Assembly: GCA_029215795.1 (NCBI GenBank)
Contig: JARDYH010000007.1
Span: 82,967,763-83,031,762, forward strand
Source of the DNA: Anniella stebbinsi
Taxonomy: Eukaryota > Chordata > Lepidosauria > Squamata > Anniellidae
Length of the DNA: 64,000 nt
Direction of reading: 5' to 3'
A model generated the notes under the pieces. The model was not told the origin of the DNA, ran no database searches, and saw nothing but the letters and a program-made list of their open reading frames with translations. How positions within the stretch are numbered: position 1 is the first letter of the stretch; the number at the start of each line of letters is the position of its first letter. Made by a program: the position numbers and the translations under genes. Of the stretch, positions 22,644 to 33,790 are shown one piece after another.

Positions 22644-23518
22644 CAGAGGTAGGCAACATGGTGCTCATGGGCACCAATGTGCCCCCAAACACCTTTCTAC
22701 ATTTCCTTACCAGCAGCTGGGATTGCTGTGAAATGGGTTTCTGTTGGTGCTAAAAATTGTGGGTTCAAAGGAGTTGTTTAGCATGGTGGTGCTCAGTCCC
22801 CACCTCTGCCTTGTGCTCAGTCCTTTGGGCAGGTTAGTTGTCTTTTGTGCTTAGGAATGTATGAGAATTCAGTTTGGGGGATGAAAACCCAACAGATTGT
22901 TCTGATTCGTCCCGACGGATTTTGTTCCATTTCCCCGCTGACATCAACTTGATTTGTAATGAGTTGAGCCAATACCTGGATTCCCTTTTCTTTTCTTTTT
23001 TAATGGCAGTAATTTGTGCTCAGCGGAAATGGAAAATGAAATTGACAAGTTCTTTGAGAAGTATGGAATATGGTTCTAGTGGACTAAATGAAGTAATGTG
23101 TAGAGAGGATGAAACTGACAAGGATATTGACAAGAGGGGAATATACCTCCCGTGGGCTGCATAGCAGACAGGCAGATTTGCCTAGGTGCGCACTTTAGCA
23201 AGATTGCCAATTAAAAACTGTGTGTTTAAAAAAACTATGACACCATTTGCGCAAATTTCAAGATCCCCCCGCAAAAAAATTGTAGTACCCCCTTTTCCAA
23301 AATGCACAAAACATTTCCGGAATCAGAAAAAAGCAATCCGCTACGAACATAAACACCGCGGAATCCCATCTGACTTAGATAAAATGGAATTCCCAGCATC
23401 ACACATCCCTGTTTGTGACTTAGCCACGCCTCCCATGGCAGCCATTTTGAGAAGGTGCCCAGGACAGTTTCTCAAATTACCAAATGTGCCCATAGCCCAA
23501 AAAGGTTGTCTACTCCTG
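22644..23518. mobile_element. hAT-like element with long unknown core
   Basis: The left end CAGAGGTAGGCAACATGG and right end GGTTGTCTACTCCTG match the terminal repeats of 10618-10955. About 22644-22858 and 23400-23518 are recognisably that family, including GCAGCCATTTTGAGAAGG. The roughly 540 bases between them are not seen elsewhere in the window and may be a separate insertion. Flanking octamers do not match well, so the whole span may be two fragments. Confidence 0.45.
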
Positions 23519-24056
23519 GCATAAAACGTTGTGGTCTTTCTTCTCCTTGCTTCTTGGAGGAGATTCCATCAGCAGGCACTTTAGACTGAGAAGTTTGGAG
23601 AACTGGGGCTTAATTGTGTGCCATTTAACATGCCCTGGAAAGCTAAGCCATTTGACTTCTTCTCCTGCCTCCCACATCCCAGCCAGCCAACTTGATTGCT
23701 CAGGGAACCAACACGGTCGATGAAAACAGATTGTGCCTGCAATCACGTGTTTCTCTCAAGGTGAGCCGACCTCTCCCCTCCTGGCTGGTGACCACTGTAT
23801 GAACAAAAAACTGGACTAGATATCCATGCCATGGTAACCATCAGCATAGACTACAGCGGTGTTGCCTTGAAGACCTCCAGAAACAATTTGCCCAGGCTTT
23901 TAATCATGTAGTTTATAAGCCGCCTATAAGTTTGTTTGTTTTCAACTCCTAATTTTTTTTTCTTACTATTGAACTTTTCCATCCCTTTAGTTGTTGTTAT
24001 TCTGTTGTAAGTCACCCTGGATTTTTTTTTGTTACTGGAAGTTGCATACAAAATAT

Positions 24057-24256
24057 GCAACAGTTAAAGCTGCAGGAGCCCTGCCCTCTTTTGTATCTGG
24101 TCGAGAAGGCAGTTCTCCTGGAGCTTTAACTGTTGTGATGAAGAGGGGATTTTGCCAGGTGCTGCCTGCATACAAATGACACTGGCTGAAATTCCCTTTT
24201 TTATGCAAATGTTAAAGATACAGGAGCCCCGTCCTCCTTTCCATATGGTCACCCTA
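24057..24256. mobile_element. hAT-type MITE, truncated related copy
   Basis: Contains CAACAGTTAAAGCTGCAGG, GAGCTTTAACTGTTGTGATG and the right end CATATGGTCACCCTA of the 320-bp family. The left part is missing. It belongs to a subfamily with GCTGCAGGAGCCCTGCCC, shared with 32938-33102, and differs from the three 320-bp copies. Confidence 0.8.
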
Positions 24257-24768
24257 CTATAGATATGGTCCCGTTTAAGGCAGAGATGATCAGAAGGTAG
24301 CACATGATCTTCTACTAGATCACAGGAAGATTGATTGAATTTATACCCCGCCCTTCAACCGCTGATTAGCATTCCCATCAGCTGAGGTTTCTGACGCCCA
24401 GGCTGCTTCCGGACAAGGTTTTTAGCCCTGCCTCATTGGCAGAATTTTATTGGGGTGGGGTCTAGACGTCATTGTTGCCTTCCACACATAATTCTCCCAT
24501 GTTTTCCCAGTGCCTCTCATCCTTTCTTCCTGCTGAAAATCAGTTAAGCAAAAGAAGCACCCATTTCTGCTGCACAATGCTTTCTCGTTGATGGCGCTAT
24601 GTGCCCTCCATCTGGAAGCACCCCCAGTTGTTATAACAACAACAGCAGCAGCAGCAACAAGAAGCGTGGCTCCCACCCTTTGTCTCTCTTGCCTGCATTA
24701 AACTGCACTAACTCAGTGGTAGATCTGTATTTGCATGGATAGGCTGCCCCTGTGTATGGCTCATAGGG

Positions 24769-25088
24769 TAGGCTGACCATATGAAAAGGAGGACAGGGCT
24801 CATGTAATATTAACAGTTGTAGAGAAAAGGGAATTTCAGCCAATGTCATTTGTATGCAATTAGTTCCTGGTGAAATTCCCTCTTCATCACAACAGTTAAA
24901 GTTGCAGGCACTGTACTAGAGTGACCATATACAAAAGAAGGCAAGGCCCCTGCAACTTTAACTGTTGTGCTGAAGAGGGAATTTCACCAGGAACTAATTG
25001 CATACAAATGACACTGGCTGAAATTCCCTTTTCTCTACAACTGTTAAAGTTACATGAGCCCTGTCCTCCTTTTCATATGGTCAATCTA
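24769..25088. mobile_element. 320-bp palindromic hAT-type MITE, full copy
   Basis: Begins TAGGCTGACCATATG and ends CATATGGTCAATCTA, exactly 320 bp. A perfect 8-bp target duplication TCATAGGG flanks it (24761-24768 and 25089-25096). With the copies at 16635 and 18368 this defines the family's full length. Confidence 0.93.
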
Positions 25089-25096
25089 TCATAGGG

Positions 25097-25860
25097 TGCA
25101 TGTCGAACATAAGGCTGCGGGGACCTCATGCGGCCCATGTGTCACCCACTCCTGTTCAAGAGGGTCTGAGCTTCCCAGCGACAGACAGCGCTGTTTCAGG
25201 AGCTCAGCCGGAGCCAAAGGTTCCATGTGCCTGGCAGCGCAAATAGGGGACTTCCCGGAAAGCCCTATAGCGTGGGAGTCGTTCCTTGAAATATCCATGA
25301 TGATGCCGCCTCCCAAGGGAATACACTCAGCCTCTTCCCATCCTTTAACATTTATTTATAGTGTACTTGACTCTACTTGCTTTCTTCTCTCCCCCACCCC
25401 CATGCATTAAGGAGGTGCTTACAGCAGCCTGCCCCTGCCAGGTGCTGTCCAGCTGGCTCTGGAGTCATGGGAGTTGTAGTCTAGCACATCTGGAGGGCAC
25501 CAGGTTGTGGACCACTGCACTACGGGCTTCAGCTAACTGAGGTTCTTGGAGTGCGGTAAAGCATAGACCCTGAACACCAGTCTCCTATATCAAAACCTCA
25601 ACCTCCTCCTTTGGAAAGGACAGCTCTCGGGCCACTTTGTTTTGTGAGCAGAGTAAATAAATTACAAAAACCCCATCCTAATTTACCGTATTGATTTTAT
25701 TCGATAATGGAGCTCATAATTGCCGGTCTGCAACAGCAGAAGTGGTAACTGTTTATCTGGCACAATGCCACCCACACTAAACTCAGGTAAGGCACCCTGT
25801 TCTCATGGTGGAATTGTAAAGGAAAAAGAGGTGTTGGATGTGTAGGGCATTGGCAAGCAG
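25097..25860. other. unassigned noncoding DNA with a short palindrome
   Basis: The only recognised item is a dispersed short inverted-repeat fragment at about 25436-25515 (CATGGGAGTTGTAGTC, CATCTGGAGGGCACCAGG). The rest is unassigned. Confidence 0.4.
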
Positions 25861-25867
25861 TAACTCG

Positions 25868-26115
25868 GGAAGTACTGGGATAAATGGACTGCCTTCACCC
25901 ATGGAAACCTGTTGGTACATTAAGATCAACATCAGAAATCCAGGTCATATGTCTGCCTGTAAAATCAATTAGATTGGCGTACACAAGAGATGAGGCTTAC
26001 TCTGAGGTGGCCCCACGCTTGTGGAACTATCTTCTGAATGAATTTTGCTTGGCCCCCACAGTGCTGGTTTTCAAATGAACCTTAAAAATGCCACTTTTTC
26101 AGGCTGCCTTTCCTT
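25868..26115 (+). pseudogene. LINE ORF2 C-terminal relic
   Basis: The plus strand encodes a fragment with EVAPRLWN, the decayed form of the conserved end of CR1/L2-type ORF2 (AFS-VAP-LWNSLP). It is followed by an untranslated-like stretch that ends before 26278. Frame and length show truncation at both sides. Confidence 0.55.
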
Positions 26116-26277
26116 AAAATGTTATAAGCTATATCATTCTGGTGGGGAGGGGTTCTTGCAATCCTACAGTCTGTTTACACCTGTGGTGCCAAAGTGCTGT
26201 CTCATAGTAATTTATACCAATCTGATGTGTCTAATTCATCTATTGTTGTCTCTATTGTGTGTGCGCCATTTTAATTA

Positions 26278-26830
26278 ATTAATTAATTTCTATACCACCC
26301 AATAGTCAAAGCTCTCTGGGCAGTTCACAAAAATTTAAACCACAAGGTACAGCATAAAATACAAAATATGGAAGCTTAAAACCACAAATATAAAAGTACA
26401 ACCAGAATAAAACCAAGCAGCAGAGATTTACAGTGCCGATTTAAAACAGCAGAGCTAAAAGACTAGGATGCTAAAATACTGGGAAAATAAAAAGGTGCCA
26501 AAGGGAATACAACATTAGTGCCTGGTGAACCTTTCTTGGGAGCTCATTCCACAGTGAGGGTGCCACAACAGAAAAGGCCCTCCTCCTGGTAGGCACCCAC
26601 CTCACTTCTTTTGGGAGGGGCTCCCGGAGAAGGACCACTGAAGCTGTTCTTAGGGTCTGGCAGGTACCTATGAGAGGTGATGATCTTTCAGATAACCTGG
26701 CCTCATGCCATTTAGGTCTTTGAATGCTAATACCAGCACTTTGAATTGAGCCTGTACATGGGCTGGCAGCCGATGCATCTGGAAAAATACTGGAATAATG
26801 TGGACTCGTCAGCCAGTCCTTCATTGGCCC
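26278..26830 (-). mobile_element. CR1/L2-type LINE 3' part
   Basis: Starts with AATTAATTAATTAATTTC and TATACCACCCAATAGTC, the mirror of a LINE 3' tail. It then enters a minus-strand ORF2 C-terminus with RRRAFSVVAPSLWNELP, and further the mirror of GGCTCAATTCAAAGTGCTGG. The reading frame is open for about 117 codons but lacks the catalytic part. It lies opposite in orientation to the relic at 25868-26115. Confidence 0.75.
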
Positions 26831-26839
26831 TCGAAAGCA

Positions 26840-26960
26840 CTCTACAAATTCTTTCCATTCATTTATTCATTTATTATGTTTCTATACTGCCCCATGGCCA
26901 AAGCTCTCTGGTTGGTTCCCCAAAAATACTTGAATGAAAATAACTAAATAATTAGAAGGA
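26840..26960 (-). mobile_element. LINE 3' tail fragment
   Basis: ATTCATTTATTATGTTTC, then TATACTGCCCCATGGCCAAA and AAGCTCTCTGG, repeat the tail motif of 26278-26330. Only the terminal about 100 bases are present. Confidence 0.55.
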
Positions 26961-27125
26961 GATGGGCTTCTCTCTCAATGTTTCTTGGCCAGTAGACGCT
27001 CCAGCCAACCTCTTCTTTTTTCTTTTTCTTTTAACAAAACAACCTTGGCGCATTTAGCAGGCTCAGTATGTGCCCTTTTAGCTCTATAGCCAACATCCAC
27101 AGCATAGTTCTGATTTAAGAAGCCC

Positions 27126-27313
27126 GGGCTGTACCACTTCAGGTTGCGGGGAGCGACTCAGCTCATACGATCAAATGCTTCTTCTTCCAAAAATTCCCTC
27201 CGCAGAAAACTGGCCAAGTTAGAAGTGTACCCTTCTCTCCAACCTGTGATCGTTAAAGGTTTGTTTCTTTGGACTAATCAGTCAAATGAGCCTCACCTGA
27301 TGTGGTACAGCCC
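27126..27313. repeat. 188-bp inverted-repeat element of unknown family
   Basis: The left end GGGCTGTACCACTTCAGGT and right end ACCTGATGTGGTACAGCCC are inverted copies matching at 18 of 19 positions. The interior is unique in the window and shows no coding. No target duplication was found. It may be a low-copy MITE or a structured element. Confidence 0.5.
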
Positions 27314-28380
27314 AGACTCAGGTTAACCACCTCTAGGAGAGCTCAGCTTTTGAGGAGGCTGATGCATCAGCTGCCTTACAGGGTCAGATACTAGAGTTCA
27401 TTCTGTGCACCAAACCGGGGTCCCCCTTTTGCCTTTATAGTTTCTCACCTTTGCTGCAAGGGCGTGGGGGGGAAAGATCATGACTTGGACTCTCAGCTGG
27501 TAGAGCCCTCTGACTGTCACAGTCACTTAGGGTTGTATGCTCTCCCTGGGGTTCACCGCTCCCACTGCCTCCTTCCCTCCCCGCCTGGTTTCTGTGCATC
27601 AACATGCCTCCCTTGGCACCGCAAGCTCCTCTCTCTATCCCTCTAGGCAGCTCTTAGCCTCCTGCGCGAATGACTGAGTCTCCCAGGAAACAAGGTCTCG
27701 AGCCAGGAGTTCCCCATCCAGAAAGGAGGGGGTGCGGGGAGCAGCCGGCATCGGGTCATAAATCCCTCCTGCTCTCCGGATTCTACATTTCTTGTCCAGC
27801 CGGTTTCTAAAATAGGAACAGGTCCTGTCACCTCTGTCCTTGTCTCTCTCCTTTCAGTCTGGCACTCCTTGGCCCCCAAGCTGATAACTCACCAGAGCTG
27901 CAGGAGACATTCGAGTTTGAGTGTGTATATGCACATGAAAGAAAGGGGCCTGAAGGCCTACCTGGGGTGATACCTGTTATAGGCACAATTTTCCTAAAAA
28001 GTGGGGCCTTCAACAAAATGTGTGGACTGCTCCTCTTCAGGGTTCCAGTTTTTCCTTTTTTTAGATGCTCCCTGCCATTTCTCCCCCAGCCATCCCTTAT
28101 GGTTCCCCCCACCCAACCTTTTTTTTGAGGGGGGTAGTTTTGCAGACCTTGAGTATCCCCCAAGCCTGCTGATACCTCCCTCTGGCGTGTGGGAGATGCC
28201 GTTGTGCCGCATAAGGATTCACACTCGGAGAATGAGTTTGCTATTCGTATATAAGGAGCTGTAATCCAACCCACCTGGAGGGCCCCAACTGGGGGAAACT
28301 GACCTAAGGAATCTCCTGCAGGGAGCCAGCTTGGGCATTATCATCCAGGGGAGTTGCAGGGTGGGCCGCTCACACCAGCC
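27314..28380. other. unassigned noncoding DNA
   Basis: GC-rich, partly pyrimidine-rich; no recognised repeat, no splice-framed exon. Confidence 0.35.
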
Positions 28381-28384
28381 TTGG

Positions 28385-28540
28385 CAAGCTCCCTGAACAA
28401 ACAGGCCAGAGTGATAACCTCCCTCCCACAACTCCAATGACCTTAGCTACCTTCTGTAGAGCTCTGACTGAAACCCAAAGTGGATTCACCGCCCCACTTA
28501 CATCAGAGCCACCAGCCTCCACTGACGTCTGGGTCAGGTC
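28385..28540. repeat. fragment of the GGTGGCTCTGATGTCA MITE
   Basis: Contains TAGAGCTCTGACTGAAACCC and ACATCAGAGCCACCAGCCTC, the right half of the palindromic family seen complete at 57958-58135. The left half is decayed. Confidence 0.55.
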
Positions 28541-28549
28541 AGTTAACCG

Positions 28550-28738
28550 GAACATGGAAAGCTGCCTTATACTGAGTCAGAACATTAGTCCATCTAGTAC
28601 TGTTGACTCTGACTGGCAACAACTCTCCAGAGTTTCAGGCAGGAATCTTTCCTTGCCCTACCTGGGGAAGCCGGGGATCGAACCTGGGACCTTCTGCATG
28701 GAAAGCAAGTTCTCTGTCTCACTGAGCTATGGCCCTTC
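28550..28738 (-). mobile_element. tRNA-Ala-like SINE
   Basis: Mirror of the SINE: plus-strand text starts GAACATGGAAAGCTGCCTTA and ends near GAGCTATGGCCC. The B box reads GGTTCGATCCCCGGC on the minus strand. Full length with small deletions in the body. Confidence 0.87.
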
Positions 28739-28739
28739 T

Positions 28740-29735
28740 CGAGCAATGTGAGCAATTGGGAGATCTGTTTTTGCTGGCTTATAGGCCTCTCTTTGCCTTC
28801 AGGGGGGATGGATCGGATGACGCATGTGTTGCCTCATTCAGTTTAGTGGGGGCTACATCACCAATCGGGAGGCAGGACCCATGTCACATGTGCCAAACCT
28901 CCTCCCTCCATTCCCCTGCGTTTGGCCAGTACTGGCCATGCGAGCTGCCCAACTCTCTCCCCCAGGCCAGGGCCAGGTTCCACCGAGGAGGAAAGAACTG
29001 GAGTGGAAGGATCGCTGTCAACAGCTCCAGCCTTTTGGCTCCCACACCTGACACAGAATGAATTACTGAGGCCTGGCAATTACTCTGTGCCGCTTCCTCT
29101 CCGTCTCATTGCACCCTTTGCCTCTCCGTTGTCCTCCAGGCCTTTCCCATTCTCCCCTCCACCCCATCCTGCAGATTGTGCCAAGAGCAGAAAAAACCTA
29201 AAAGTAGCTCCCTTGCCTGCCTGGCTGATGGGGGCCCTAGAGAAATCCACGAAGCCTTTCTCTTCCCCCCCCCCCCCGCCCACTCCACCTTCCTTTTATC
29301 ATCTTTGCCGTCCGTCCCTGAGCTGTTTCATGCTGGAAAGCATTGTGCCTGTTCAGCTCTTAAGACCTTGGGATGGGCACGCTTCCAGCATTCCACCCAG
29401 CAACCAGCTTCTGCTGCTCATTGAACTCTCTGAGTCCTTCAGCCTCTGCAGGCAAATAGGAATGCACCAGCATAAATGCCCCCGGGGTAGTGGTTGGAGA
29501 AGGGAACAGAGAGGGCAGACCTCTCCTCTTTCTTTCTATGCGGCTTCGCTTCGAGCTCAAAGCTGGCTGTGCATGTGGTTCCCGGTTGAGGGATGCATTT
29601 ATTTATTTTATTGTATTTTAAAGTATTTTTTATCCCGCTCTTCAGACAAAAAGTCTCCCGGAGCGGCTTCCATACAAGCATTAAATGTGGGTAGAGAGAC
29701 ATTTTTTCTCCCTCTCCCATAATACTAGAACTCAG
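28740..29735. other. unassigned DNA with a LINE-tail patch
   Basis: A 266-codon plus-strand open frame (28922-29722) runs through proline- and serine-rich translation of C-rich DNA and a C run near 29265-29277; I reject it as a gene. A LINE-tail-like patch (TTTATTTATTTTATTG, TTATCCCGCTCTTCAG) lies at about 29588-29670. Confidence 0.4.
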
Positions 29736-29737
29736 TC

Positions 29738-30125
29738 AGGTCATCCCATGGAGCTGATTGGCGGGAGATTCAGGACAGATAAAACAACTTCTTCACACAG
29801 CGCATAGTTAAATGATGGCATTCGCTACCACAAGATGTAGTGATGGCCACCAATTTGGATGGCTTTAAAGGGTGTTGGATAAATCCCTGGAGGAGAAGGC
29901 TATGAATGGCTACTAGTTCTGATGGCTATGTTCTACCTCCAGTATCCGAGGCAGTAAGCCTGTGTGCACCAGTTGCTGGGGAACATGAGTGGGAGGGTGC
30001 TGTTGCACCATGTCCTGCTTGGTGGTCCCTGGTTGCCAGCTGGCTAGCCACTGGGTGAACAGAGTGCTGGACTAGGTGGACTCTTGGTCTGATCCAACAT
30101 GGCACTTTTTATGTTCTTATGTCGT
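29738..30125 (+). mobile_element. CR1-like LINE 3' end
   Basis: Contains the ORF2 end (GATGGCATTCGCTACCACAA, GATGTAGTGATGGCCACC, AATTTGGATGGCTTTAAAG), then the untranslated part (GGGAACATGAGTGGGAGG, TGGTCTGATCCAACATGGC) and the TTATGTTCTTATG tail. It aligns to 39986-40358 and 63100-63478. Frameshifts break the protein. Confidence 0.85.
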
Positions 30126-30338
30126 TAAGATGGCACCTGCCTGCAGGCTCACAATCTTAAAAAGTCACGACGCGCAAGGAAAGAGGAATGGGGAGGGAAG
30201 AGGGGGGGAAATAAGTAAGTCAGGGCTGGTGGAACAGTCCTGTTTGCCCCTCTCAGCTCCCTCAGGACAGCTTTTAACCAGGGTCAAAGCCTGGAACCTC
30301 TGAACGTCTGGGGAGGGTGTTGAAGTACATGCTTTTGA

Positions 30339-30473
30339 TGGAGACTGCCTCAAGTACAATGGGAAAGACCTTCTCTGCCTGAGATTCAGGAGACCCATAG
30401 TCAGCTAGAGCAATCATACTGAGCTAGATGGTACCATTGGGCTGATCTGGTGTAAGGCAATTCCTATGAGTCT
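30339..30473 (+). mobile_element. SINE 3' fragment
   Basis: The segment CTGCCTGAGATTCAGGAGAC, then CTGAGCTAGATGGTACCATT and TAAGGCAATTCCTATGAGTC, is the body and end of the tRNA-Ala-like SINE, with the tRNA-like head missing or unrecognisable. Confidence 0.6.
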
Positions 30474-30570
30474 CTTACTCCAGCTGGCTCTGTTTGAGAC
30501 ACGAATAGCACAATCCAAGCAAACGTGGGTTGGAGCAGCCTTCCCCAATCCAGGACCCTCCAGCTGTTTT

Positions 30571-30771
30571 GGAGGAGCCGTAGCACAGTGGGAAGGGCCC
30601 TGCTTTGCAGGCAAAAAGGTCCCAGGTTGGATCCTGGGCCTCTCCAGGCAGGGCTGGAAAATCTTCTGCCTGAGATTCCGAAGGGCTGTAGATGCCAGTC
30701 ATTGTGAACAATACTGAACCCAGACGTTCCAATGGTCTGAATTATAGGATAAGACAGCTTCCTATGTTCCT
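30571..30771 (+). mobile_element. tRNA-Ala-like SINE
   Basis: Head GGAGGAGCCGTAGCACAGTG with TTTGCAGGCAAAAAGG in the loop and a mutated B box (GGTTGGATCC). The end is AAGACAGCTTCCTATGTTCC. Full length, more diverged than 12781-12974. Confidence 0.85.
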
Positions 30772-30774
30772 GCG

Positions 30775-31555
30775 GCTACAACACCCATCTTCCGCAGCAA
30801 GCATGCCGGCTGGGGACGACGGGATCTGCAGACTAGTTCATCCGAAGGGGGTCTGGTTGGGGAAAGCTGGGCTAGGGGAAGACAGCTATGTTTAAGAGCG
30901 CTGACATTTCATTTTTATTTCCCTTCCCGCGGGAGTCTATGCACCCCTCTCTTTTCTCCCGCTCAGGCCAGCTTTTCGGATGGTCGGAACAACGCGAAAC
31001 CCTGCTTTCCAAGAGGCAAAACTGGGATGAGCGTACCTGCTCTGACCAACCCTCCCCTTTTCAAACCACACGCGATTCTCTTCGGGGAGGCGCGTGGGGA
31101 ACCAACAAACAGAACTCTTGTCTTCTCTCCGGCCTTGGATTTTCAAGGCCTGGCTTGGCAGGCAGGGCTTTGGGGCACAGGAAGCTGGCCTCTGCCAATG
31201 CAGAGAAATGGCAAGTCCCCCTGTGGGTTGGTTGTTTTTTTTAATGGAGCGCTCGACTCTCTGGCTGCAAACAATACCACAGAGCTGGCTGTCCTTGGCC
31301 CGAGGGAACAGTGGCATTTACGTCAGGTCCATTAGCGGCTAGGTGTTTCGCGGCAGAGAAGGAGGCGAGAAGCAGCGCCTTCCCCAGAAAGGCCTGGTCC
31401 TGGGGGCGGAACAGCAAACACGAAACGGGGAATGCAAGCAAGTCCCCAGCTGAGACAGGGAGAGCAGGCCTAGACATCAACGCGGCCCTCTCTAGAGGAA
31501 GCCGGCGCAAAGCTTGATGGGACAGGGATCTGCTGGAAGAGAGAAGCACAGCCCC
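30775..31555. other. unique-looking GC-rich DNA
   Basis: No recognised repeats from about 30880 to 31540. Several short frames are open, with no domain. Could be intronic or regulatory; no splice-framed exon seen. Confidence 0.35.
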
Positions 31556-31805
31556 CCCCCACCTTCATGCAAAGAGACCGGGGGGGGGGGGAACAGGGAC
31601 AACAAAGCTGGCACTGGAAGGCAGCTAAATTTAGCCCAGTCTCCCTGCTAGCTCTTTTATGAACTGCAGCGTTTGGGTTTGAGCCGGACGAGGTGCATTG
31701 CTTCAGCAGCCCATCTGTCGGTTGATTTCTCAGCGCCTTCCCTCTGTTCCCTTCCCCTCCCAGAAGGTGAACAGGGTGGCAGAAGAAGACTGCAGGAAGA
31801 GGAGG

Positions 31806-31806
31806 G

Positions 31807-31846
<40 letters not shown>

Positions 31847-31847
31847 A
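31806..31847. repeat. compound (GT)n(GA)n microsatellite
   Basis: A GT run passes directly into a GA run, about 42 bases in all. Confidence 0.95.
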
Positions 31848-32125
31848 AGGTGGAGTTATAATGTTAGCAAGAGAGTGTCACCCTCTGATGGGAGGGAAAA
31901 GGTGATGTCTCACGCCAGTCTTGTGTTTTCACTGGATACATCTTGGGAGTTTTATCCCAATGCCTCGCTCTCAGGAAACCCAGGGAGTTACGTTCACAGG
32001 GGACTCCACATTTTTTGTGGGGTTTGCTCACTTCCCTTGCCCAGCCAGTCTCAGATGCGACTCTGGCAGCCCCAAGTCCAAGAACTTCTCATCTTCTATT
32101 TTATTTCATTTAGTATAGTCACTTT

Positions 32126-32299
32126 GACCCTGTTCAGAAGACACGCTAAGACACGCCGGTTAAGCATGTTGAGCTAAACATTATGGCTCAGCGTGTCGTG
32201 TGAACCATTTCTAACCATGGTTTAAACACGCTCACTAACCATTAGTTGCAAAGGGGTTAGCGGCCTAACCATGGCTTAGCGTGTCATCTGAACAGGCCC
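32126..32299. repeat. palindromic MITE, CTGTTCAGAC family
   Basis: Ends GACCCTGTTCAGAAGACAC and GTGTCATCTGAACAGGCCC. Interior AACATTATGGCTCAGCGTG and TAACCATGGCTTAGCGTG are inverted relatives. Same family as 15103, 50533 and 58646. Confidence 0.78.
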
Positions 32300-32480
32300 T
32301 TTATAATTATTGGCTTTCCCCAACTTGGCACTCTCCTGATGTGTTGAACAGCAACTCCCATCATCCACATCTGGAAGGTGCCAGTTTGGGGGAAAGCTGC
32401 TTTAAATACCACCTTTCAGAATACAAAACCTTCTCGGTGGCTCGCAATAACAGCAGCACCAACTGAGTTTAAAACAATGC

Positions 32481-32692
32481 CTAATCCTCAAACATTAAAG
32501 CCATGGTTGGGTGAAGAGCTTTCCCTTCATTTGTGAATGGATTAGTGGGAGGAGGGGTTATGTGAAAGAAAGGTTTGGCCTTAAGATCTTCAAGGGCAGA
32601 ACCAGGCAGCTGCTGCATCTGTGTTGAATCCAGTCCGTTGCTTTCATCCTCATCATCTTCATCGCTATTGGCTCCGTCCATGTCTACAAGAC
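32481..32692 (-). CDS. weak candidate terminal exon, unidentified
   Basis: On the minus strand a pyrimidine-rich tract (TTTCTTTCTCATTTATG) and an acceptor-like CTGCAAG precede a frame reading LVDMDGANSDEDDEDESNG and then Q-rich and P-rich text, ending at a stop at 32481. The acidic SDEDDEDE cluster looks protein-like. However, the distal half resembles the mirror of a LINE 3' region starting near 32418 (CCTTCTCGGTGGCTCGCAA). It could be a true last exon, an exonised repeat or chance. I do not recognise the protein. Confidence 0.25.
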
Positions 32693-32937
32693 CTTGCAGA
32701 AGATAACATAAATGAGAAAGAAAGGGAGAACCAGCTTCCCGCTCTGAATCTACATTTTGAGAAACGGGAACAATGAGAGAGTCAAGGGTAACAAGGGATG
32801 AATATGTACAAATGCAGTTATATGCTTCGTTTCAACCGGGGGGGGGGGGGTTGAGGGGTTTAGCTAAAGGCATCTGTCAAACCCCTTTGCAATCCCATCG
32901 GGCTGATTGTGCAACACCTTTTAACCCTGCTTTCTTG

Positions 32938-33102
32938 ACCAGATACAAATGAGGGCAGGGCTCCTGCAGCTTTAACTGTTGTGATGAAGGGGGAATTTCA
33001 CCAGGGGCTGCATGCATACAAATAACACGTGCTGAAATTCTCTTTTCTATGCAACGGTTAAAGATACAGGAGCCCTGCCCTCCTTTTCACATGGTCACCC
33101 TG
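32938..33102. mobile_element. hAT-type MITE, truncated copy
   Basis: Contains GCTTTAACTGTTGTGATG, GAATTTCACCAGGGGCTGC, GGTTAAAGATACAGGAGCCC and the end CACATGGTCACCCTG, as in 24057-24256. The left half is absent. Confidence 0.8.
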
Positions 33103-33570
33103 CCTTAGAAGCAATAAGCTGGGCCCTAGGTTCAACAGACATGTTTACAAACATTCAGTATAGTGTGGGTTGTCTCTCTGGGACAGGTTCTTGTCTCTTA
33201 GACCAACTCCTCTTTGGTATGGACAACTTACTCACTCCCGCCACTGTTCTTATCGCACAGTGCCATGTTTCGTATTGAGAAGTTCCTCCAAGCCCTTCGT
33301 TTGCACATCGACGGGGATTTAACTGTGGCACATGCCTTTCTTGTCCCAGAATGCATCACAGCAGGCCACGATCAATGACGTTTGGGGTCTGAGGACAGGA
33401 TCAAAATGGTTCCTTATCGGCAACGGCATTGCTAGAAGCACAGCCCTCTCTTTTACTTTATAGAGTGCCTCCCTCTCTCTCCCTCCCCCCCTCTCTCTGC
33501 ATCCTTCACTGTCACCAGTCAAACAGAACAGTGGTCCCTGGTTTTGCCTCTCCAAACAGCTGCTGAATTT
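33103..33570. other. unassigned noncoding DNA
   Basis: Unique-looking sequence with a pyrimidine-rich patch (33468-33500). No repeat or exon recognised. Confidence 0.35.
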
Positions 33571-33599
33571 ACGTTTGCCTTCCCCCCCGCCCCCAGTTC

Positions 33600-33790
33600 T
33601 CCACTGGGGAGGGAAATGCATGCACACCGCAAAACACCAGCTTAAAGTTAGAGGCTCCAGCAAAGGAAATCCAGCAGCTTCGGGGACTCTCACGGACCCC
33701 ATTACCCAAGATGAATCGCTTGCCATCTGTTTTGCCTCCTAATTGTAAATGCAAAACCAAGAGCGATTCCGGCAAACAGTCAGGAGTGAA
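33600..33790. promoter_or_regulatory. candidate conserved noncoding element
   Basis: Repeat-free, balanced composition, with TCCTAATTGTAAATGCAAAA and TGCATGCA words that resemble homeodomain and POU-type sites. Speculative; needs cross-species alignment. Confidence 0.2.

Noticed and set aside
28922..29722. 266-codon plus-strand open frame
   Set aside because: Pro/Ser/Leu-rich translation of C-rich DNA with a C homopolymer and a LINE-tail-like patch inside; several registers are open at once and no domain is visible.
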